Part shown: positions 44,873-54,429 of the stretch, piece after piece
Layout: each line of letters begins with the position of its first letter
Numbering within the stretch: position 1 is the stretch's first letter
Source: Oscillospiraceae bacterium
GTDB lineage: Bacteria > Bacillota > Clostridia > Oscillospirales > Ruminococcaceae
Reading direction: 5' to 3'
DNA: 64,000 bases
Assembly (NCBI GenBank): GCA_017547245.1
Contig: JAFYQD010000009.1
Span: 1 to 64,000, forward strand
The notes under the pieces: generated by a model
The model's input: only the letters and a program-made list of their open reading frames with translations
The model's database searches: none
What the model was told of the DNA's origin: nothing
Translations under genes and position numbers: made by a program

Positions 44873-46402
44873 TTATTTTGACATAGGCAGACAGAACCAG
44901 AAGGTACTGCCCTCCCCTTCGCTGCTTTCAACACCGCAGCGGCCTCCGTGTTTTTCCACAATGCTTTTTACAATGCTGAGGCCAAGACCTGTTCCCACAC
45001 GGGAACGACGATGGATTTTATCCACCTTGTAATAACGCTGCCAGATGTCCTTCAGGCGGTCGGCCGGAATACCCTGACCACTGTCTGAAACATTGATGCG
45101 AACCCAATCCTTTTCAATCAGTTGTTCTATCCGCACCAAATGGTCTTGACCGGTATTGGTCAGAGCGTTGCCGATCAGGTTATACACCACCTGAGAAAGT
45201 CGGAGTTCGTCACCCTCTACCCAGGCATCCTGCCCGGCCGAAAAAACAATTCTATATCCTTCCTTTTCGGTCATGCGGGCACAGCGGCGCACCATATCCT
45301 CTACGGCTTGGGTCAGGTTAACTGTTTCGATTTCCATTTCGTCTGCGCTGGCTTCCATTTTGCTCAGGTCAAGCACATCTTCCACCAAACGGCTGAGTCG
45401 GTTTGCTTCATCGATGATAACCTGAACATTTTCCGGGGTGTTTTCACCCGGAAGGTCACGCATTACCTCGCCATAACCCACAATCATGGTAAGGGGTGTG
45501 CGCAGGTCGTGGCTAATATTGGCCATCAGTTCACGGCGCAGCTGTTCGGTTTTGTTCAGTTCCACGGCCGCTTCATTCAGGGTATCACGCAGCTCGGTAA
45601 TTTCACGATAGCCATGGGTATCGAAGGTCACATCATAGTTGTGACGGGTCAATTCCTTGGCCGATTCGTTGATATCAATGATGGGTTTGGCAACGCTGCG
45701 AGCCATAATCCAGGCCAAAACAGCAGCAGCAACCACCAAAAAGATGACCACAAACACCATCTGCTGACGCAGCACCAACACGGTGCTGTCCAAAGGAGTT
45801 ATGGTCGTTCCAATCAGCACATAGCGGTCGTTGCCGTTGGCATCTTGTGCATGGGCAACGTAAGCCAGACTTTCCACATTTACATTGTTTACAGGCAAAT
45901 CGGGCAAATAATCGGGAAAGTCGGGGAGTTTTTCTTGATTAAGATTGTCGTGGGATAATGATTCCGGTCTTTTTCCATCTGGCACCTTGCCAAAAATGGC
46001 AACATCGTTTTCTTCTTTGCGGATGGCTATCTGGTCATCGGATGCATCGGCCTCCGCCAAAAACTCATCAATCTGCTGGGACGACATACGATGTACCATA
46101 CAGTTACGGAAGCGCTGGGCGCTCCAGACATTTTCGCCCTGGTCGTCCAGAATATGTATGCAGCAATCCTCGTGCATGGCCACATTGTTCAGCAGATTTT
46201 CAAATTCACGGCTGCCCGACTGCTTCAGCACCATATCGGCCAGTTGTTCCACGCGGTTGATGCGGTCATTTTCATAGCTTTGTTCCAAAGCATAACTTTG
46301 CACAAAGGTGATGGCCATTACCACAATCAGCACAAACACCAGCAGATAGATAAATATTTTCCATGTAATACCGTGGTTACGGGGTTTCAAAACGATAGCC
46401 AA
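44873..46402 (-). CDS. Sensor histidine kinase
   Basis: A 509-residue membrane kinase. Transmembrane helix 1 is at about 13-33, an extracytoplasmic sensor domain follows (about 35-220, with no known signature), helix 2 is at about 222-245, then a HAMP domain, the H-box ISHDLRTPLTMIVGYG, N-box VYNLIGNALTN, and G-boxes SDSGQGIP and GTGLGLSIV. It is similar in layout to PhoR/VicK-type kinases. Start is TTG 46402; the ribosome-binding site (GGGGAG) is immediately upstream, so the true start may be slightly further in. The gene overlaps the response regulator gene by 26 bp. Confidence 0.93.
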   Translation of the reverse strand: MAIVLKPRNHGITWKIFIYLLVFVLIVVMAITFVQSYALEQSYENDRINRVEQLADMVLKQSGSREFENLLNNVAMHEDCCIHILDDQGENVWSAQRFRNCMVHRMSSQQIDEFLAEADASDDQIAIRKEENDVAIFGKVPDGKRPESLSHDNLNQEKLPDFPDYLPDLPVNNVNVESLAYVAHAQDANGNDRYVLIGTTITPLDSTVLVLRQQMVFVVIFLVVAAAVLAWIMARSVAKPIIDINESAKELTRHNYDVTFDTHGYREITELRDTLNEAAVELNKTEQLRRELMANISHDLRTPLTMIVGYGEVMRDLPGENTPENVQVIIDEANRLSRLVEDVLDLSKMEASADEMEIETVNLTQAVEDMVRRCARMTEKEGYRIVFSAGQDAWVEGDELRLSQVVYNLIGNALTNTGQDHLVRIEQLIEKDWVRINVSDSGQGIPADRLKDIWQRYYKVDKIHRRSRVGTGLGLSIVKSIVEKHGGRCGVESSEGEGSTFWFCLPMSK

Positions 46403-47051
46403 CTCCCCTCAGGGTAACAATCAGGCGGCTGTATTCTCCCAGCTGCTTACGCAGCAGTTTAATGTGGGTATCCAGGGTGCGTTCATCGCCATAAAAATCG
46501 TAGCCCCATACCTCGGTGATAAGTTTTTCACGGCTGAGGGCCAGATTGCGGTTACGTGCCATATAAAACAACAATTCGTAGCCACGGGGCGAAAGCTCTA
46601 CACGCTTGCCGGCAATGTCCACGGTGCGGGCCAAAAAGTTGATGTGCAGTTGGCCCACGGTCAATGTTTCGGAAGTATCGGGGGCACCCATGCGACTGCG
46701 CTTGATGATGGCTTCGATGCGCATCATCAGCTCTTTGGGAGAAAAAGGCTTGACCACATAGTCATCCACCCCCACCTCAAAACCGTGGATGCGGTCATAT
46801 TCTTCACCCCGGGCCGAAAGCATCAGCACCGGTGTTTCGGAAAAACTGCGGATTTCGCGGCAGGCCGAAAAGCCATCCAGTTCGGGCATCATAACATCCA
46901 TGATAATCAGGTCATAACGGTTGGCACGGCAAAGCTCCACCGCCTGACGTCCATCCTGGGCTTCGGTTACTTTATGTCCTTCATAGCAGGCATATTTTCG
47001 AATCATTTCGCGGATGCGTTCTTCATCATCGGCAATCAGAATATGGTACAT
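46377..47051 (-). CDS. OmpR/PhoB-family response regulator
   Basis: A 224-residue regulator with receiver domain (about 1-120): acidic pocket ADDEE near the start, phospho-acceptor Asp52 in IIMDVMMPE, and KPFSPKE near 105. The C-terminal winged-helix DNA-binding domain (about 128-222) ends with RTLDTHIKLLRKQL and VRGVGYRFE-type residues. It forms an operon with the histidine kinase. The output of the pair is unknown; no obvious target promoter repeats are seen next to it. Confidence 0.95.
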   Translation of the reverse strand: MYHILIADDEERIREMIRKYACYEGHKVTEAQDGRQAVELCRANRYDLIIMDVMMPELDGFSACREIRSFSETPVLMLSARGEEYDRIHGFEVGVDDYVVKPFSPKELMMRIEAIIKRSRMGAPDTSETLTVGQLHINFLARTVDIAGKRVELSPRGYELLFYMARNRNLALSREKLITEVWGYDFYGDERTLDTHIKLLRKQLGEYSRLIVTLRGVGYRFETP

Positions 47052-47166
47052 AACAAACCTCCCTTGGCGGTTTATCTATTTTTCTTAACCAATTTTATCG
47101 GCCAAAGGTGACGTTTGTGTGAATAATAAGGTGCAATTTTTTGAAAAAAAGCCCTAAAATGTGAAG

Positions 47167-48234
47167 TTATTTCTGTTCAAGGCTGTCTCCGCGCAGCATG
47201 GGAAGAATGGCGTTGCTGCATTGAATGCTGCCATCAGACATAACCCACAATACGCCAAGGTCATATTGTTCGGCAAGCTGTTTTCCGCTTTCCAAATCCA
47301 TTACAAACAATGCTGTGGAAAACAGGTCTGCCTGACCCGAATGTGGTGTAACCACAGTAACCGAACAGTAATGGTCGGCAGGCATCAGCGTAACGGGGTC
47401 GATGATATGGTGGACACGCTTTTCGCCCACCATATAGTAGCGCTGATAGTCACCGCTGGTGACCACCGAACTGTCGTTGACCGACACCACATCAAGCAAT
47501 TCGCTTTGTTCAGCCAGCACAGCGCCCGAAGCAGGGTTCTGAATGCCGATATTCCAGTAGTCATTTCCGTTTTTGGGCTGACCGCAGGTGCGCACATTGC
47601 CGCCGCTGCTAATGGAAAAGCTTTCCCATCCCATCTGCTGCAGTTCCTGTGCCACCAGTTCTGTGGCATAACCCTTGGCCACCGCACCCACATCCAGCGA
47701 GGCGCCCTTTTCCTTCAGCCAAACCGTTCCTGCCTGTTGGTCTATCTCCAACAGATGGGTGCCGCAAAGCTGTGCTGCGTCCTCCAGTTCCTGCCCAGAG
47801 GGAAGCTTTGCATTTTCATTTTCCGGGCTGTATCGGGCAATATAATCCTGCCACACACTGATAAGCGGTCCCATGGTGATATCCACCGCACCGTCGGTTT
47901 TCTGCTGCCACTCCATACTGAACAAAATGAGTTCCATTACTTGGGGATCGACCTTTATCGGCTCCACACCTGCCATTGCATTGACTGCGGCAATGCCGTT
48001 GGTCAGGCCATGGTCCTCAAACTTATCAAACAAGTTGTTAAGCCGGCGAAAGCGGTCGTGTGCATATTGGGCGTAACCGTCAAACTCTTCCTGTGTTTTG
48101 GCAAACCCCACCACACGAATAATGGTATCGAATGTGTCGAAAAACTGATATTGAAATTTTTGCTGTTTGGGTGCGCAGCCAAACAAACATCCGCACATCA
48201 GCACAGCCAAACAAAAAGAAAGAATACGTTTCAT
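47167..48234 (-). CDS. apbE: FAD:protein FMN transferase (ApbE), lipoprotein
   Basis: Attaches FMN covalently to Ser/Thr of target flavoproteins. The 355-residue protein is a predicted lipoprotein, with lipobox LFGC near residue 20, so it acts outside the membrane. Motifs are SLDVGAVAKGYATE, SISSGGNVRT, TSGDYQRYY and HHIIDPVTLMPAD. Common targets are Na+-NQR/Rnf subunits and FMN-binding lipoproteins. It is divergent from a lipoprotein gene at 48446, which makes that protein a candidate partner. Confidence 0.93.
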   Translation of the reverse strand: MKRILSFCLAVLMCGCLFGCAPKQQKFQYQFFDTFDTIIRVVGFAKTQEEFDGYAQYAHDRFRRLNNLFDKFEDHGLTNGIAAVNAMAGVEPIKVDPQVMELILFSMEWQQKTDGAVDITMGPLISVWQDYIARYSPENENAKLPSGQELEDAAQLCGTHLLEIDQQAGTVWLKEKGASLDVGAVAKGYATELVAQELQQMGWESFSISSGGNVRTCGQPKNGNDYWNIGIQNPASGAVLAEQSELLDVVSVNDSSVVTSGDYQRYYMVGEKRVHHIIDPVTLMPADHYCSVTVVTPHSGQADLFSTALFVMDLESGKQLAEQYDLGVLWVMSDGSIQCSNAILPMLRGDSLEQK

Positions 48235-48445
48235 AAATCCGCTTCCTCCTGGGAACGATAATCGGGGAAACCGAACATGCCGTATTTTGAGTCTTTTTTT
48301 GCGGCATTATTCATCGTTTTCCTTCCCCGGCATCAAAGAACCATACAACGTAAGTATAGCAGAAAGGCAATCAAAGGCAAAGCAAAACCCCATAAAAACA
48401 GCCGCCGGCAACTGCCCAGCGGCAACCCATTTGGAGGGAAAAACA

Positions 48446-49168
48446 ATGAAACGAATTTTGGCCCTGACCTCCGCCGTGTTACTGACATTGTCGCTGGCAG
48501 CCTGCAGCAACACTCAAAACAAACTTCCTTCTTCAAACGCAGACAACGGTGCATCAAGCAAACCCCAGACCACCCCGAATGACAACAACGAAACAAACAC
48601 CACCGTCAAGACCAAAACCGGTCTTGGCATGGTCATCTCGCTGGAAGGCAGCCAGGGTGCCACCGAAAATGCCCCTGCCGCTGTTCATAGTGAAATCACC
48701 GTCTGTGCCGCAAACTTTGATGACAAAGGCAAAATTCTGGACGTTGTGTTTGACGTAGCCGAACCCGGTGTGGAATTTGATGAAGCCGGAGCCCTTGCCA
48801 CCGACATTGGCAAACCTGTTATGACCAAACGTCAGATGGGTGACAACTATGGCATGAAAGAAGCTTCGGACATTGGCAAAGAGTGGTACCAGCAGGTAGA
48901 CGCTTTGCAGGAATGGATGATTGGGCAGTCGGTGCAGGAAGTGCTGGGCATGAAAACCAGCACCCAGAACGGATATGAGTATGCCGATGAATCCGACCTT
49001 ACTTCTTCGGTGACCATTTCTATCGGTCAGTTTCTTGATGCTTTGAAGTCCGCCTATGACAACGCCGAAGGCAACCAGACCTCCGGCATGAGCAACAACA
49101 GCGAGGAGCAAAGCAGCCAGACCGAAGAAAAACCTTCATCATCCGAAAGCACATCAAGCGCACAATAA
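48446..49168 (+). CDS. Predicted lipoprotein divergent from apbE, possible FMN-binding-like
   Basis: A 240-residue secreted lipoprotein: basic start MKRILALTSA, lipobox LAACS near residue 20, a low-complexity linker (about 21-60), a folded region and a Ser/Glu-rich tail. The folded part has AANFDDKGKILDVVFDVAEPGVEFDEAGALATDIGKPVMTK and later QVDALQEWMIGQSVQEVLG with TSSVTISIGQFLDALKSAYDNA. The order of strand, helix and C-terminal Ser/Thr resembles FMN-binding (PF04205-like) proteins, but I see no clear SGAT-type flavinylation site. GGAGGG precedes ATG 48446. Confidence 0.75.
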   Translation: MKRILALTSAVLLTLSLAACSNTQNKLPSSNADNGASSKPQTTPNDNNETNTTVKTKTGLGMVISLEGSQGATENAPAAVHSEITVCAANFDDKGKILDVVFDVAEPGVEFDEAGALATDIGKPVMTKRQMGDNYGMKEASDIGKEWYQQVDALQEWMIGQSVQEVLGMKTSTQNGYEYADESDLTSSVTISIGQFLDALKSAYDNAEGNQTSGMSNNSEEQSSQTEEKPSSSESTSSAQ

Positions 49169-49200
49169 AAACAGCCTGCATCAAATGATGCAGGCTGTTT
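49169..49200. terminator. Bidirectional terminator
   Basis: AAACAGCCTGCATC-aaat-GATGCAGGCTGTTT, a 14-bp perfect stem, between the lipoprotein gene and the converging transporter gene. Confidence 0.9.
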
Positions 49201-49211
49201 TATGGTGCTTG

Positions 49212-50546
49212 TTATCTCCAGGAGAAGGTGAAGAGGCCGTATACGTACAGGAAAACGATGATGCCGGGTACGATATACTGGAAATGAGGCTTCATCCAGT
49301 TCTTTACCTTCAGGCCCTTGCCGCTGTTGGCTTCATTCAGGAAGTTATCCCAACCCCAGCCCCACTTGTTGCAGCAGAACAGGGCAAACATCAGGGAGCC
49401 GATGGGCAGCAGGTTGGTGGAAACCAGGAAGTCCCACAGATCCAGCCAGGCAGAACCGGGAGCAAAGGGCTGGAAGCTGAATACGCTGTAGCCCAAAGCG
49501 GTGGTCAGAGCCAGCAGGAAGATGCCGATGCCGCACACGGTGCAGCCCTTGGGACGGTTCCAGCCGGTCAGTTCGCGAACGCAGGCCAGGATGTTTTCAA
49601 ATACAGCCAGTTCGGTAGAGAAGGCTGCAAATACCATGAACAGGAAGAACAGGGTGCCCCACAGGCGGCCGCCTTCCATGTTTACAAATACGGTAGCCAT
49701 GGTGTCAAACAGCAGAGCGGGGCCGGCACCGACTTCCATATTGTAGGTAAAGCAAGCGGGGAAAATGATCAGGCCGGCGGTGATGGCTACAAAAGTATCC
49801 AGACAGATAATATTGACCGATTCGCCCAGCAGAGAACGATCCTTGTCAAGATAGCTGCCAAAGATGGCCATAGAGCCAATACCCAGCGACAGGGTGAAGA
49901 AGGCCTGGTTCATGGCAGCAACAACGGTGCTGCCGGTGATCTTGGAGAAATCGGGCAGCAGATAGAAGGACAGACCTTCCTTTGCGCCGCTGAGGGTGCA
50001 GCTGCGGATGGCCAGAACAACCATCAGAACAAACAGTGCAACCATCATGTACTTGGTAACGCGTTCCAGACCGCCCTGCAGGTTGAAGCTGAGAACAACA
50101 AAACCAACAACAACAGCAATCAGCAGGAACAGTACGTTAACGCCGGGCTTGGTGATCATACCAACAAAGTTGAGGCCAATCTGCTGGCCAATCAGGAACT
50201 TATAGAAGTAGTAGATCATCCAACCGGTTACTACAGAATAGAAAGCCATCAGGCAGATGTTGCCAAACAGGGCAAGATAGCCGTGGGCATGCCACTTCTG
50301 GCCGGGCTTCTGCAGCTTCTGGTACATTTTTACGGGGCTGGCCTGGGAAGCACGACCCATGGCAAACTCCATAACCATTACAGGCAGACCCATCAGGATC
50401 AGGCAGAGGACGTAAATCAGCACGAAACCGCCGCCGCCATTCTGACCGGTCAGCCAGGGGAACTTCCAAACATTACCGCAGCCAATGGCACAACCTGCAC
50501 TCAACAGGATGAAGCCCAAACGGCTGCCAAGTCTTTCTCTGTTCAT
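49212..50546 (-). CDS. Sodium-dependent transporter, neurotransmitter:sodium symporter family
   Basis: A 444-residue NSS (LeuT-fold) transporter with about 11 helices. It starts GSRLGFILLSAGCAIGCGNVWKFPWLTGQNGGGGF, the helix-1 motif with Na+ and substrate sites, and continues with FAMGRASQASPV. Bacterial members carry amino acids such as tryptophan, leucine or tyrosine; the substrate cannot be read here. Helix 11 is present but the 12th of eukaryotic members is not apparent. It uses a sodium gradient. Confidence 0.93.
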   Translation of the reverse strand: MNRERLGSRLGFILLSAGCAIGCGNVWKFPWLTGQNGGGGFVLIYVLCLILMGLPVMVMEFAMGRASQASPVKMYQKLQKPGQKWHAHGYLALFGNICLMAFYSVVTGWMIYYFYKFLIGQQIGLNFVGMITKPGVNVLFLLIAVVVGFVVLSFNLQGGLERVTKYMMVALFVLMVVLAIRSCTLSGAKEGLSFYLLPDFSKITGSTVVAAMNQAFFTLSLGIGSMAIFGSYLDKDRSLLGESVNIICLDTFVAITAGLIIFPACFTYNMEVGAGPALLFDTMATVFVNMEGGRLWGTLFFLFMVFAAFSTELAVFENILACVRELTGWNRPKGCTVCGIGIFLLALTTALGYSVFSFQPFAPGSAWLDLWDFLVSTNLLPIGSLMFALFCCNKWGWGWDNFLNEANSGKGLKVKNWMKPHFQYIVPGIIVFLYVYGLFTFSWR

Positions 50547-50654
50547 CTTAAATACCTCTCAAACATTCTTACTTTCCGCTTTAAATGGGAAAAGTAAGTA
50601 CATTATACATCATTTCATTCAAAAAGTCGACTGTTTGCAAATTTTTATGCAAAA

Positions 50655-50680
50655 AAACCGGAACATTTCTGTTCCGGTTT
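50655..50680 (-). terminator. Terminator after ispE
   Basis: AAACCGGAACA-gaaa-UGUUCCGGUUU and U run on the minus strand, just past the ispE stop. Confidence 0.88.
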
Positions 50681-50686
50681 GGTCTT

Positions 50687-51532
50687 TTATGCTTCAGCAG
50701 ACACAGAATGGCAGTAATAAACCTCTATTCCCTGCTGTTTCAGGGTTTCGTATCCTGTGCGGGAGGTCTGTTCGTCACCATAAATACCGAACACTGCCGA
50801 ACCACTGCCGGTCATGCAGACACCCAGCGCTCCGGTCTGCAGCAGTGCCACACGGGTCTGCAGTATGGGTTCTTTGGGGTCGGTCACCGCCTCAAAGCTG
50901 TTGAAAAGGTTGGAACCTACCCCCATCTCTTCCCCTCGTTCCAGCGCCTGAATCAGCGGAGCAAGGTCACGGGGCTGACGGGGTGTTTCATCCCTGTTCA
51001 GCTTGCGGTACATTTCTCCTGTAGAAAAAGCCACCTGAGGTTTGACCACATTGAACCAGAAAGTATCCCCTGCTGTCAAAGGCATGATGCGTTCGCCAAT
51101 GCCATCGGCCTGCAGCAGACCGCCTGCAATGCAGGCAGGAACATCGGCACCCAATTCGGCACCGATGGCCATCAGTTTTTCCTGTGGGATGTTCAGTTCA
51201 AACAAGGCATTCAGACCTTTGAGTACGGCAGCACAGTCTGCGCTGCCGCCGCCAAGGCCTGCCATGGAAGGGATATGCTTTTCCACCCTGATTTCCACAG
51301 GGCCAAAGCTATATTCACGGGCAAGGCGGTTGCGGGCCTTTACCGCCAGATTATCGTCATTCTTCAGCCCTTCAACACTGCACCAGAAGCTGTTTTCTTC
51401 GGCCTTATTGAGCACAACAAGGTCATGCAGGCTGATAAACTGAAAAATACTGCGCAGATTGTGGTATCCGTCGCAGCGGCGTTCCAGCACATCCAGCGAA
51501 AGGTTAAGTTTGGCATAAGCCTTTATCTCCAT
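50687..51532 (-). CDS. ispE: 4-diphosphocytidyl-2-C-methyl-D-erythritol kinase
   Basis: Phosphorylates CDP-ME in the MEP pathway. The 281-residue GHMP kinase starts MEIKAYAKLNLSLDVLERR with the K-x-N-L motif and has the ATP loop GLGGGSADCAAVL near 94. The C-terminal GSGSAVFGIY is also conserved. I chose ATG 51532 because its start overlaps the TGA of ispDF as TGATG, and AGAGGGG is 8 nt upstream; GTG 51541 is an alternative. ispDF and ispE are therefore translationally coupled. Confidence 0.95.
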   Translation of the reverse strand: MEIKAYAKLNLSLDVLERRCDGYHNLRSIFQFISLHDLVVLNKAEENSFWCSVEGLKNDDNLAVKARNRLAREYSFGPVEIRVEKHIPSMAGLGGGSADCAAVLKGLNALFELNIPQEKLMAIGAELGADVPACIAGGLLQADGIGERIMPLTAGDTFWFNVVKPQVAFSTGEMYRKLNRDETPRQPRDLAPLIQALERGEEMGVGSNLFNSFEAVTDPKEPILQTRVALLQTGALGVCMTGSGSAVFGIYGDEQTSRTGYETLKQQGIEVYYCHSVSAEA

Positions 51533-52701
51533 CAGTTCCACCCCTCTTTTTCGGCGGTAACAATACAGAAAACGCTGATGCCCTCGCCACGGCCAAAAGC
51601 GGTAAGCCCTTCACCGGTGGTGGCGGTAATGCCCACCTGTTGGGCAGACAGCCCCAACAGTTCGCCAATGGATTTCTTCATTTCCTCAATTTTTCCGCTG
51701 AGGTGGGGCGTTTTGCACTCAATGGTAAAGGAAACATGGGTGATAACAGTATTCTTAAGGTCCGAAAGAGCCTCGGCCAGATAGGCGCGGCTGTCGGTGA
51801 TTCCGCAACGGCACATCTCGTCGGCACGGGCGCCCAGTACATTCCTGCCGCTGATACCCGAAACTGCGTTGGTCAGTGCGTGCAGCACCACATCACCGTC
51901 GCTGTTGGCCTCCAGCGCAGGGTATTCGGGGAAATCCACTCCGCCCAGCACCATGCTGCCCCGGTTTCCCATGCGGTGGCTGTCCTGCCCGATGGCAGTG
52001 ATGGTATGAAGACTTTTTTTGCCCCATCCACGCTGCTGCGCAATAGCTTCGGCCAAAACGATATCCTCCCTTACGGTAACCTTGATGTTGTTTTTGTCAC
52101 TTTCAATCAGATGTACATCGATCCCCTGTCCCTCGGCAATCATGCAGTCATCGGTGATGGAAGGGTCTTCCATGTTGGTTTTGGCATAGGCTTCCAGAAT
52201 CAGCCTGCGGTCAAAGCACTGGGGGGTCTGCACCTGCCATGTGGTGGGACGGTTGGTGGTCTGGCGCACCACACCCTGCTCATCACACAGTTTGATGGTG
52301 TCGGCGGCCTTTACTCCGGCGGCGGCAGCGCCGTATTCCACGGCGGCATGGGCGCAGCGGCCGATCACCTCTCCGGTGATGAAGGGACGGGCGCCATCAT
52401 GGATAAGCACCACATCACCGGTGGCTGCCTGTATGCCGTTAAGCGATGAATAGGGGCGGCTTTTTCCGCCTGCCACAAGGCGCACCGAATCGTCATGAGA
52501 AAACATACCCTTGCCGTTTTCCAGCTGGTGGGGAGGCAAAACCAAAATGACTTCATCCACTTCGGGGCATTCGGAAAAGGCCCTGACCGGATAGGTAAGC
52601 AGCGGACGGCCGCACAAATCCAGACAAAGCTTATCTTCTCCAAAACGGGAACTGCTGCCCGCCGCAAGGATAAGAGCTGAAATTTTCTTGTTTCCGATCA
52701 A
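51532..52701 (-). CDS. ispDF: Fused MEP cytidylyltransferase / MEcPP synthase (IspD-IspF)
   Basis: A 389-residue fusion of two consecutive enzyme domains of the MEP pathway. IspD (about 1-225) shows LAAGSSSRFGEDK, SRPYSSLNGIQ and HDGARPF. IspF (about 232-388) shows the zinc-ligand motif DSH, EANSDGDVVLHAL and TTGEGLTAFGRGEG. The stretch after the HAL motif (NVLGARADEMCRCGITDS) lacks the usual GDIG/FPD-D signature, so the IspF half is a variant. Start is TTG 52701 after GGGGAGAT. It is cotranscribed with ispE. Confidence 0.93.
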   Translation of the reverse strand: MIGNKKISALILAAGSSSRFGEDKLCLDLCGRPLLTYPVRAFSECPEVDEVILVLPPHQLENGKGMFSHDDSVRLVAGGKSRPYSSLNGIQAATGDVVLIHDGARPFITGEVIGRCAHAAVEYGAAAAGVKAADTIKLCDEQGVVRQTTNRPTTWQVQTPQCFDRRLILEAYAKTNMEDPSITDDCMIAEGQGIDVHLIESDKNNIKVTVREDIVLAEAIAQQRGWGKKSLHTITAIGQDSHRMGNRGSMVLGGVDFPEYPALEANSDGDVVLHALTNAVSGISGRNVLGARADEMCRCGITDSRAYLAEALSDLKNTVITHVSFTIECKTPHLSGKIEEMKKSIGELLGLSAQQVGITATTGEGLTAFGRGEGISVFCIVTAEKEGWN

Positions 52702-52735
52702 AATTATCTCCCCTTATTGCAGGTGATAAAACACA

Positions 52736-52760
52736 TTCCGGGCAACCTTTGTGCCCGGAA
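52736..52760 (-). terminator. Stem-loop between cimA and ispDF
   Basis: UUCCGGGCA-caaaggu-UGCCCGGAA, then a U-rich but interrupted tract (AUGUGUUUUAUC). Probably a weak terminator. Confidence 0.6.
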
Positions 52761-52769
52761 CGGATTGGA

Positions 52770-54341
52770 TTAAACTGCGTGGTCACGCAGAAGTTTGTAT
52801 TCAATGGAATCACGAAGGGCCTGCCAGCTGGCATCGATGATGTCGGCCGAAACCCCCACGGTGGTCCAGGTGCTTTCACCATCGGTGGAAACGATGAGAA
52901 CACGTACCGGAGCAGCGGTTGCCGCTGCACTTTCGATAACACGCACCTTAAAGTCGACCAGACGCACCTTGTGCAGCGAAGGATAGAATACCTCCAGCGC
53001 ACGGCGCAGCGCCACGTCCAGTGCATGAACAGGGCCGTCGCCTTCTGCGGCGGTCATTTCAATGCGGTCATCCACCTTTACCTTTACGGTAGCCATGGCA
53101 GAACGTTCCACATGAACAGCAGGCTGTTCGCCCAGAATTTTGAAGTATTCCAGCTCAAAGGCAGGGCGATATTTACCCAGATATTTGAGTGCAAAAATTT
53201 CAAGGCTGGCATCGGCCGATTCGAACTGATAGCCTTCCAGTTCACGCTCCTTCAGCATCTCGATAAACTCTGCGGTTTCAATGCTGTTGCGGGTGATGGA
53301 AGAATCCAGCTCGCTCATACGGGCGGCAATGGCGGTACGGCCCGAAACCTCGCTGAGCAGCAGGTTGCGGCTGTTGCCCACCTGGTCGGGATCAATATGT
53401 TCAAAGGAATGGGGATTCTTGGTAACGCCGTCCACATGCATGCCGCCCTTGTGGGCAAATGCACTTTTGCCTACATAAGGCAGACTGCCCGGCAGCATGA
53501 GGTTGGCCACTTCGGCAATATATCGGGCGGTTTTGGTCAGGCGCTTCATCTTTTCGGGAGGAATGCACTCGTAACCGCATTTGAGCTGCAGGTTGGCGAT
53601 GATGGTGGAAAGATTGGCGTTGCCGCAGCGCTCGCCAAAACCGATGTAAGTGCCCTGTACATGGGTAGCACCGGCTTCCACAGCCATCATGCTGTTGGCA
53701 ACAGCGCAGCCGATATCGTTGTGGCAATGTACACCCACAGCGGTATCCACCTGTTCCACAACAATTTTGGTGATTTGCGCAACTTCCGAGGGGAAAGCCG
53801 CACCGTTGGTGTCGCACAGCACAACGCACTCTGCGCCGGCCTGTGCTGCCGCCTGAACGGTTTTCAGCGCATACTCAGGGTTGGCCTTATATCCGTCAAA
53901 AAAGTGTTCTGCGTCGTAAATTACCTCTTTGCCGTGATCCTTAAAAAAGCGCACGGTGTCGGAGATCATGGCAAGGTTTTCTTCCAAAGTGGTGCCCAGA
54001 ACCTGAGAAACATGCATATCCCAGCTTTTGCCGAAAATGCAGACCGCCTTGGTTCCGGCCTCCAGCAGGCTGAGGCAGCCTTTATCCTGTTCGGCAGTAA
54101 TGCTGTGGTGGCGAGTAGAACCAAAGGCCACCAGTGTGGCATGACGAAGTTGCATCTTTTCCACTGCATGGAAAAACTCGGCATCCTTGGGGTTAGAGAA
54201 GGGATTGCCGGCCTCAATATAGCTGATACCCAGCTTATCCAGTTTTGTTACGATATTCAGTTTATCTTCCAGCGAAAAGCTGATGCCCTCACCTTGGGCA
54301 CCGTCGCGCAGGGTCGTATCCAAAATTTTTACCGTTTTCAT
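52770..54341 (-). CDS. cimA: (R)-citramalate synthase
   Basis: Condenses pyruvate and acetyl-CoA to citramalate, the threonine-independent route to isoleucine. The 523-residue protein has the HMGL-like TIM barrel (about 1-290; KILDTTLRDGAQGEGISFS, VHCHNDIGCAVANSM) and a C-terminal LeuA-type regulatory domain (about 375-520). Isopropylmalate synthase is the close alternative, but the CimA-type N-terminus and the DTTLRDGAQGEG start favour citramalate. ATG 54341 lies 11-12 nt after GGAGG; ATG 54359 overlaps it. Isoleucine feedback is expected. Confidence 0.9.
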   Translation of the reverse strand: MKTVKILDTTLRDGAQGEGISFSLEDKLNIVTKLDKLGISYIEAGNPFSNPKDAEFFHAVEKMQLRHATLVAFGSTRHHSITAEQDKGCLSLLEAGTKAVCIFGKSWDMHVSQVLGTTLEENLAMISDTVRFFKDHGKEVIYDAEHFFDGYKANPEYALKTVQAAAQAGAECVVLCDTNGAAFPSEVAQITKIVVEQVDTAVGVHCHNDIGCAVANSMMAVEAGATHVQGTYIGFGERCGNANLSTIIANLQLKCGYECIPPEKMKRLTKTARYIAEVANLMLPGSLPYVGKSAFAHKGGMHVDGVTKNPHSFEHIDPDQVGNSRNLLLSEVSGRTAIAARMSELDSSITRNSIETAEFIEMLKERELEGYQFESADASLEIFALKYLGKYRPAFELEYFKILGEQPAVHVERSAMATVKVKVDDRIEMTAAEGDGPVHALDVALRRALEVFYPSLHKVRLVDFKVRVIESAAATAAPVRVLIVSTDGESTWTTVGVSADIIDASWQALRDSIEYKLLRDHAV

Positions 54342-54429
54342 TCCCGCGAAAACCTCCATGGTGGATAGTACCATCATTGTACATATTTTGACGGCCGAAT
54401 GCAACCCACAAGGCAACGAAAACATTTAA

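Noticed and set aside
48640..48690. SQGAT in the lipoprotein as a flavinylation site
   Set aside because: It lies in the linker before the folded region and lacks the upstream Asp and downstream context of known ApbE sites.
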